This document shows positions 13,464 through 18,168 of a stretch of DNA of 18,168 nt, piece after piece. The stretch is from assembly GCA_036351335.1 (NCBI GenBank), contig JAZBOW010000058.1, positions 1-18,168 on the forward strand, in the 5' to 3' direction. The number at the start of each line of letters is the position of its first letter. Positions within the stretch are counted from its first letter, which is position 1. Under the pieces are notes generated by a model. The model was given only the letters and a program-made list of their open reading frames with translations. It had not been told where the DNA came from and searched no databases. A program made the position numbers and the translations under genes. The stretch is from UBA4459 sp036351335 (GTDB lineage Bacteria > Bacteroidota > Bacteroidia > Bacteroidales > F082).

Positions 13464-14963
13464 CTAAAAAAGTGCTGAATGGCATTCGGCACATAAAGTT
13501 ACCTCCCATTCATTACCAATATCAATAGGATGTTTAAACTCCAATGAGCCTTCGCCCGTAGCATATTCGATGTTCCCCGGTACACCCTGGGCTTTAATCA
13601 AATGACACAAGTTACAGTCTCTTGAGATGGTAAGAAACTTATCACTCTGAAAACGGTCGTTATGGCAACGATAGCAACCATTATTTTCAAGATGACCTAA
13701 ATAATTAGGGTATTTGTTCCATTTTACTTTCATCCTCGGAAAGATGTTTTTAGCATAGCCTTCCTTTATGGCTTCTTTCGCGTTTTTAATCAGCATGCTG
13801 CTTGTGTCGTATAATGCTGGATAACTAGATGAATAATAATCATCGATTTCACTTTCAATGAAAGCAAAAGCACTATCTTTAGTTGGAAAATCATTTACAA
13901 GAATTCCCATAGCCGTTAATTTTATTTCCGGAATATCGTTTGATATTTTGCCTGCTGTTATTGCCTCATCAATAAAACTTGATGGTGACCTGTAATTATG
14001 CGAGGGGCGGTTATGGCAATCAAGGCAGTCCATTTTTCTGTGCTCCAATGAGTCTAATATGCTTTCATCTACTTCATATTCAGGATCCCTGTAGATAGTC
14101 TCCTCTCCGGTGGATAAGTTGGTATATTTCACCCAGGCGATTATATCTCTTTCAAATGTGGCTGGTTTATATTCTATTTTGACGTTTGGATTTATATGCC
14201 AGTGAATACCATCCTGCAAGCCAAGCCCCCTGTATTGCGGACTTGTTTTCATCAAGAGACTGATATCCCATTCAGTATTTTCCTCATCTGCCATATAATG
14301 CTTGTGTGTAATATATTTTCTGTCATAAAACTTCTCAGGCCAATGGCATTTTTCACAAGTTTCCTGCGCAGGACGAAGGTTATGGATTGGTGTGGGGATA
14401 GGTGTAGGATAAGCTTCGGCCAATACCGAATAGACCTGGTATAAACCGGACAGTTTTGATCGTACATACCATCCAGCACCCGATCCCACATGACACTCTA
14501 CACAATTAACACGTTCATGGGCAGAACCCATGTATGCGGTATATTCCGGTTCCATAACTTTGTGACAGGTTGTGCCGCAAAATTCGTTTGTTTCGGTATA
14601 ATGAAAGGCCTGGTAGCTACCCAATGCTGATATAACCAGAAAAATGGCTAATCCTATTGAGATAAAAAATAACGCAGTCCTTTGTTTCGGATCATTGAAA
14701 TCAACAACCGGGAATTTAAACTCCCGATCCACCTTGCCTTTCTTTTCTCTTCTCCTTTTTATCCGTATGCCAATAGGAATCATCAGCAAGCCTAAAAACA
14801 TGATGGTGGGAAGTATGATATAAATGAATAAGCCCGAGTAGCTGTCTCCTTCAGCAAAAATCAATGAGAAAAGGAATAGAAAGACGATCATCACGAAACT
14901 AGTAACCGCGATGGCAGCTCCTATAAAAGTGGTCCAGCTATAATAGTGTTTTGGTAGGTTCAT
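13464..14963 (-). CDS. ImcH/NapC-NirT-like heptaheme inner-membrane cytochrome c
   Basis: This is a 499-residue protein with three N-terminal helices (about 11-37, 42-67 and 96-118) and a periplasmic part with seven heme sites. These are CGTTCH at 129 (a CX3CH variant, followed by Met137), CVECH 154, CEKCH 203, CLDCH 313, CYRCH 430, CNLCH 450 and CAECH 491. The first four belong to the NapC/NirT/NrfH quinol-dehydrogenase fold, with the familiar HERVNCVECHVGSGAGWYVRSK stretch and a Met near heme 1. Three helices plus seven hemes at about 500 residues is the architecture of Geobacter ImcH, an inner-membrane protein needed for respiration of higher-potential extracellular acceptors. I infer a menaquinol oxidase that feeds periplasmic cytochromes. 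It lies 50 nt downstream of the cytochrome b gene and shares its transcript. Orthology to ImcH is unproven. Confidence 0.88.
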   Translation of the reverse strand: MNLPKHYYSWTTFIGAAIAVTSFVMIVFLFLFSLIFAEGDSYSGLFIYIILPTIMFLGLLMIPIGIRIKRRREKKGKVDREFKFPVVDFNDPKQRTALFFISIGLAIFLVISALGSYQAFHYTETNEFCGTTCHKVMEPEYTAYMGSAHERVNCVECHVGSGAGWYVRSKLSGLYQVYSVLAEAYPTPIPTPIHNLRPAQETCEKCHWPEKFYDRKYITHKHYMADEENTEWDISLLMKTSPQYRGLGLQDGIHWHINPNVKIEYKPATFERDIIAWVKYTNLSTGEETIYRDPEYEVDESILDSLEHRKMDCLDCHNRPSHNYRSPSSFIDEAITAGKISNDIPEIKLTAMGILVNDFPTKDSAFAFIESEIDDYYSSSYPALYDTSSMLIKNAKEAIKEGYAKNIFPRMKVKWNKYPNYLGHLENNGCYRCHNDRFQSDKFLTISRDCNLCHLIKAQGVPGNIEYATGEGSLEFKHPIDIGNEWEVTLCAECHSALF

Positions 14964-15013
14964 GATTATTAGTTTTTTAAAATAAAGCAGGCCTCTAAAT
15001 CCTTTCTGGCTGA

Positions 15014-15658
15014 TTATTCATTCTCATCATCGTCTTCAACGATATGTACATGATGATATCCATCGATCATCCCTTTAAAGTTACTTGTAACCGTGTGTCC
15101 GAAGGTACAGAAATAAATGTGGATAACCATAAATAGTGATAGCGCAAACCCTACAATAATATGTAACAATGCTGTTAAATGAATGCCGCTCCATCCAAAC
15201 ACATTTTCCACGATCATTTCAGGATAGAGAAGCGCAACGCCTGTAATAATAACCAAAGGCATTAACACGTACATAACTGCTACATAACTTAAAAGTTGTA
15301 ATGGATTGAATTTTCGTTTTTTGGTTACCGGGTAAGGTGTTTTTTCTTTTTTAAAAACACCATACACATAATACCTGAATTGCTTCATCATCTTCTTCGG
15401 GAATTTTTTTCTCTTGATCCTGTAAAATTTCGAATTGCCTGTCGAAATATTGCCCACCAGGAACATGATGAAAAGCAAAATCATTGTGATGCCTGCCACA
15501 TTATGCCAGGTAACAGCAATGTTGAAAGGAATGAATTGCACATTGGGATCAGCATACTGCAAATCAAGTCCGGTTACAATTAATGTGAGAAATGCAAGGG
15601 CGTTAAGCCAGTGCCAGCTTCTCAGCCAGATCGGGTATAAATATATTTTTTCGCTCAT
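15014..15658 (-). CDS. Four-helix diheme cytochrome b (HydC/FdnI/PhsC type)
   Basis: This is a 214-residue integral membrane protein with helices near 16-30, 48-70, 119-144 and 161-184. His16 (SWHWLN), His52 (TWHNVAG), His166 (LLHIIVG) and His180 (VIHIYF) give the four-histidine set for two b hemes, as in the cytochrome b of hydrogenases, formate dehydrogenases and thiosulfate reductases. The frame is open to 15700, but the ATG at 15658-15656 was chosen. It overlaps the TGA of the preceding heptaheme gene (ATGA), and SEKIYLYPIWLRSWHW is the usual family start. The tight coupling indicates that the b protein and the membrane-tethered heptaheme c form one complex, a quinol:cytochrome module similar in idea to the split Cbc modules of Geobacter. 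No hydrogenase or formate dehydrogenase catalytic subunit is encoded nearby. Confidence 0.88.
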   Translation of the reverse strand: MSEKIYLYPIWLRSWHWLNALAFLTLIVTGLDLQYADPNVQFIPFNIAVTWHNVAGITMILLFIMFLVGNISTGNSKFYRIKRKKFPKKMMKQFRYYVYGVFKKEKTPYPVTKKRKFNPLQLLSYVAVMYVLMPLVIITGVALLYPEMIVENVFGWSGIHLTALLHIIVGFALSLFMVIHIYFCTFGHTVTSNFKGMIDGYHHVHIVEDDDENE

Positions 15659-16626
15659 TTGCTTATGAATCTTAAGATGATATGAATTAAAATGCCACAT
15701 ATGGCTAAACCGAAAAATATGATGCTGATGTAATTCAGGTAAATATTGCGATTAGCGCCAATGATATAAGAGTCGTTGAGAATAGAGGCGTTTACAAATC
15801 CAAACTTATTTCGTTCTTCTTGTAACTTAAATTTATACAAAGTAGCTTTAAGAATCGAGTTCGCAGAATGACATTCGACACATTTCTTTACCGCTTTCTC
15901 TTTTGGTTGCACCAGATGAGCTACCATTGCATCATCACTAATGGCTGTATGGCATTCGATACAACGTACATGGGCAAAATGTAATTGTTGATTTGGAAGC
16001 CACTCATGTGTTACAAGTACATCAGGGTTTTCATAATCAGAAATGAGATGGTATTTCGTAATATCAGCATGACAACTCAAACATATATTGTTGTCATATA
16101 TAATAACTTCTCTTAAATTGTTCCCAGTTACACGTGCACTAATTTTATATGTATGTGGGTCATGACACATGGAGCATCTAAATTCATCACTATGTTTACT
16201 TGAATGTACACTTTGATTAAATTCAGACTCAATGGCCTCAAAATGATAGTCTGCATAAGTATCATCACCTCCATGACAGTCAATACAACCAGGTTTCTCT
16301 TCCAATTTAAGTGTACATAAATGCGGGAAATCCTCGTACTCGTAGGAATGACAATCCGTGCATTGGAAATTCCAGTGATTTGATTCATAATATGCAACTG
16401 AATCAATAATTAAATAGGGATTCATTCTTTTTCGAACATCTCTTTCGGTTAGCTCGTTATAAAAGGTGTAAGTTTGATGCCCGTGACATTTGAAGCATAT
16501 GCCGTTCTCCTCGGCAAAGTCAGGAATGCGCTCTTCAGTTTCCTGTCCAATGCTCGTATAGGAAGTAGCTGTGAACAGTATAATTACTATCAGATACAAG
16601 CATTTTTTTAATAAACTAAATTTCAT
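15655..16626 (-). CDS. Membrane-anchored heptaheme cytochrome c
   Basis: This is a 323-residue protein with an N-terminal signal peptide (about residues 1-27, ending SYTSIGQ). Seven CXXCH motifs start at 44, 89, 114, 151, 182, 222 and 249, and a single C-terminal helix lies near 297-319 (YISIIFFGLAICGILIHIIL). The periplasmic heme domain is therefore tethered to the inner membrane at its C-terminus. It overlaps the downstream cytochrome b gene by 4 nt, so the two are probably made in equal amounts and act as a bc pair, with the b subunit taking electrons from quinol and this subunit passing them out. It belongs to the broad doubled-CXXCH/cytochrome c3-like group; I cannot name a closer family. 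A hairpin at 16650-16684 lies upstream, between it and the DUF5777 gene. Confidence 0.88.
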   Translation of the reverse strand: MKFSLLKKCLYLIVIILFTATSYTSIGQETEERIPDFAEENGICFKCHGHQTYTFYNELTERDVRKRMNPYLIIDSVAYYESNHWNFQCTDCHSYEYEDFPHLCTLKLEEKPGCIDCHGGDDTYADYHFEAIESEFNQSVHSSKHSDEFRCSMCHDPHTYKISARVTGNNLREVIIYDNNICLSCHADITKYHLISDYENPDVLVTHEWLPNQQLHFAHVRCIECHTAISDDAMVAHLVQPKEKAVKKCVECHSANSILKATLYKFKLQEERNKFGFVNASILNDSYIIGANRNIYLNYISIIFFGLAICGILIHIILRFISK

Positions 16627-16649
16627 TTGTTGGATGTTTTTTTAATAGG

Positions 16650-16684
16650 TTAAAATTAAATGGGGTACTTTTCCATACCCCATT
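16650..16684 (-). terminator. Hairpin terminator or attenuator between the DUF5777 and heptaheme genes
   Basis: The 9-bp perfect stem AATGGGGTA/TACCCCATT (16659-16667 and 16676-16684) has an 8-nt loop. On the minus strand it is followed by TTTAATTTTAA, a weak, interrupted T-tract. It lies 112 nt after the stop of the DUF5777 gene and 33 nt before the start of the heptaheme gene. It may end the first transcript completely or only partly, with readthrough supplying the downstream genes. No clear TAnnTTTG box was found between it and 16626. Confidence 0.6.
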
Positions 16685-16729
16685 GTAATTGTTTTATTCT
16701 GATGCTTTAAAAACACCATTTGTGCCATG

Positions 16730-16753
16730 TTCATTCATTACTGACTGAATGAA
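16730..16753. repeat. Inverted repeat TTCATTCA-N8-TGAATGAA
   Basis: This is a perfect 8-bp inverted repeat in the 169-bp gap after the DUF5777 gene. It has no T-tract on either side. A further TTTCATTCA copy lies at 16775-16783. It could stabilise the 3' end of the upstream transcript or bind a protein; neither is shown. Confidence 0.35.
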
Positions 16754-16795
16754 AACAATTTGGTTGATACAAATTTCATTCAATGGGATCAGGTA

Positions 16796-17701
16796 TTAAA
16801 ATTCCCACAAACGTGTGATGTTAAATCCAATTCTGAATTCTCCTTCCGTCCAGTCGCTTGTATTGTACATGTAAATATCCTGTGGGATGATGCCATTTGC
16901 AGTTCCGGCAAATATCTGAAATGCATGTGTGGCGGTGGCAATCTCAACACCAAAACTGAAGTTTGCGTTATACACATTTAATGTCTCGTAGTTTTCAGTT
17001 AAGGCATCAATATAAACAGGTTGTGTATAGGAAATAACAAAAGAGGTTTGTGGCGTGAATTTGAACCGTGCATGGCCGCCAAAGCCAAAAACGTCATGGT
17101 CATATCCTTTCACATTCGGCACATCAGCCTGAACAGCATTGTAATGGGTAAAGCTTGCGGTTAGTTCAAGTGAGAACCAGTCATTAAATTTGCGGCCTAT
17201 AATTAACTGGCTGAAATACGAAAAACGATTGCCAAATTCATAATCATCTCCAAAATTGCTTTCGTTTCGGCCGTCAATAGCCATATTAGCATACACTGCT
17301 ACTGTTAACGGCATCGTATTTTTTCGCGTTTGCCTTAAAAAGGCCCATTTTACCTGGAAGTCGCTATACATATTCTTCCGGGTAATTCCATAACCAACCA
17401 TCAGGTTGTCGAGGATTGAATAATTAAGCCCCATACGCGTATTTGCTGAAGGTGCATAAATACCAAAAAGGTCCTTGATGCCATTGTCTTTGATCAATCC
17501 AAACCTGTGTTGGATCACCATTTCGAGTGATTTTTGAGCAGGAATAACCGATGTCTGGTCATCAATTAACATACCATTATCAAACATGGTGGTAATGGGT
17601 CTGTCTTTGACCTTTTTTTGCTTTTGGGTTTCTTCGTCCTGTGCAAAGCCAACCTCAAAACCAAATACAATTACTAAAAAGAGTATAATATATTTTTTCA
17701 T
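16796..17701 (-). CDS. DUF5777-type outer-membrane beta-barrel protein
   Basis: This is a 301-residue protein with a signal peptide (MKKYIILFLVIVFGFEVGFA, cut before QDEE). A short charged segment (QKQKKVKDRP) and a barrel-like series of alternating strands follow, ending in aromatic residues (ITRLWEF). The segments RPITTMFDNGMLIDDQTSVIP and LEMVIQHRFGLI are characteristic of the Bacteroidota DUF5777 family, which has no assigned function. It is preceded by the monoheme lipoprotein gene (25-nt gap) and followed by the membrane cytochrome genes. That context suggests a role connected with the electron-transfer island, for example as an outer-membrane partner. With about 300 residues it is much smaller than MtrB-type porins (about 700), so a classical porin-cytochrome conduit is not supported. 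Confidence 0.82.
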   Translation of the reverse strand: MKKYIILFLVIVFGFEVGFAQDEETQKQKKVKDRPITTMFDNGMLIDDQTSVIPAQKSLEMVIQHRFGLIKDNGIKDLFGIYAPSANTRMGLNYSILDNLMVGYGITRKNMYSDFQVKWAFLRQTRKNTMPLTVAVYANMAIDGRNESNFGDDYEFGNRFSYFSQLIIGRKFNDWFSLELTASFTHYNAVQADVPNVKGYDHDVFGFGGHARFKFTPQTSFVISYTQPVYIDALTENYETLNVYNANFSFGVEIATATHAFQIFAGTANGIIPQDIYMYNTSDWTEGEFRIGFNITRLWEF

Positions 17702-17726
17702 TTTAATATCAGTTTAAAGGTTTAAT

Positions 17727-18107
17727 TTAATTATTCTTAGCACCTTGCTCAATCCAGCCTAAAATTAATGCTCCTTGTGCCGATGTGTATTTGGCAAAAT
17801 GACTTCCGTCAGGTAACGGGTAGTAATAAATTTTGCTTGAAACGGGATCTCCTTCATCAACCAATCCCATACTTGTAATACTATTATAGGAGTTACCTTC
17901 TGACAAGTCAGGAGCTGTGCCTCCGGTATTATGACAACCAGTGCATCCCTGGGTGCTATAAATGGGCTCAATCTCCTGGCTGTAGTAAATCGTGTCACTA
18001 GGGTCAGGTGGCTCTGGAACCGGCTCAACTATAAACTTATATTGGCACGACGTGGCAAACACAATCGCTGCGATAATGCCAATACTGTACATTACATGCT
18101 TTTTCAT
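17727..18107 (-). CDS. Monoheme cytochrome c lipoprotein
   Basis: This is a 126-residue protein with a lipoprotein signal peptide ending in FATSC (lipidated Cys21) and a proline-rich tether (EPVPEPPDPSD). A compact single-heme domain has CTGCH at 55-59 within the stretch STQGCTGCHNTGGTAPDLS. The C-terminus GALILGWIEQGAKNN is typical of small cytochrome c domains of the 'c-type cytochrome domain' group in Bacteroidota. Met80 is a candidate sixth ligand; His103 is an alternative. Residues just after the lipid Cys (QYKFIVE) lack the acidic surface-export signal known from some Bacteroidota, so it probably faces the periplasm. It is the first gene of the minus-strand cluster and 25 nt upstream of the DUF5777 gene. 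A likely role is electron carrier near the outer membrane. Confidence 0.85.
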   Translation of the reverse strand: MKKHVMYSIGIIAAIVFATSCQYKFIVEPVPEPPDPSDTIYYSQEIEPIYSTQGCTGCHNTGGTAPDLSEGNSYNSITSMGLVDEGDPVSSKIYYYPLPDGSHFAKYTSAQGALILGWIEQGAKNN

Positions 18108-18140
18108 TTATTTTGATTTTAAGTGGTTAAAAATTTCAAT

Positions 18141-18148
18141 CAAAGATA
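18141..18148 (-). promoter_or_regulatory. Candidate -7 box (TATCTTTG) of the lipoprotein-DUF5777 operon
   Basis: This is a perfect TAnnTTTG octamer on the minus strand, 33 nt upstream of the ATG at 18107. The matching -33 element would fall at or just outside the right edge of the window, so it cannot be checked. It is the best promoter box seen for the minus-strand cytochrome cluster. Confidence 0.5.
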
Positions 18149-18168
18149 AGAAATTAAAAAAGGCTCCA

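Noticed and set aside
13450..13466. Hairpin GCTAT-N5-ATAGC at the stop codon of the ImcH-like gene
   Set aside because: The stem is only 5 bp and the following T-rich stretch is interrupted. It is too weak to call a terminator, and the downstream Smr gene may share the transcript.
15659..15700. Longer start for the cytochrome b gene at 15700
   Set aside because: The added residues (MWHFNSYHLKIHKQ) come before the conserved family start and overlap the upstream gene by 46 nt. The ATGA overlap at 15655-15658 is the better start.
1..18168. CRISPR arrays, tRNA/rRNA genes, insertion sequences or integron sites
   Set aside because: No regularly spaced direct repeats, cloverleaf sequences, transposase-like products or target-site duplications were found on reading the window.

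Overview
The window looks like chromosomal DNA of a member of the Bacteroidota. The base composition is AT-rich. Start sites lack Shine-Dalgarno motifs, and several upstream regions carry the Bacteroidota-type -7 box TAnnTTTG. Typical families of the phylum are present: a DUF2027-Smr protein, a DUF5777 beta-barrel, a fused CcsB-CcsA of about 1030 residues, and an AraC regulator with a multi-pass membrane N-terminus. No rRNA, tRNA, CRISPR array, insertion sequence or phage gene was seen.

Left block (1-4249, minus strand): a membrane-anchored AraC-type regulator, then a DUF1302-like outer-membrane barrel, then an RND/MMPL transporter that runs off the left edge. This looks like a self-contained envelope export module.

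Middle (4338-7968): a tetraheme periplasmic cytochrome c (minus, closed by a clear intrinsic terminator) is divergent from a 931-residue protein (plus). That protein joins a 19-heme periplasmic domain to a six-helix b-type membrane domain. The 19-heme part is a tandem duplication of an eight-heme unit plus a three-heme remnant, and all seven internal heme spacings are the same in both copies.

Right block (8012-18107, all minus). In transcription order: a monoheme lipoprotein, a DUF5777 barrel, a terminator-like hairpin, a membrane-anchored heptaheme c, a four-helix cytochrome b overlapping it by 4 nt, an ImcH/NapC-like heptaheme inner-membrane cytochrome with one CX3CH site, a DUF2027-Smr protein, the CcsBA cytochrome c synthase, a TlpA/ResA-like thioredoxin and a second redoxin overlapping it by 4 nt.

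Together the five c-type proteins carry 38 heme-attachment motifs beside their own System II maturation machinery. Three different proteins or pairs resemble menaquinol:cytochrome entry points: a CbcL-like bc fusion, a heptaheme c + cytochrome b pair, and an ImcH-like protein. My reading, which is inference, is a quinone-to-periplasm (possibly extracellular or metal/anaerobic) electron-transfer island with branched inputs. The terminal acceptor is not encoded in the window.
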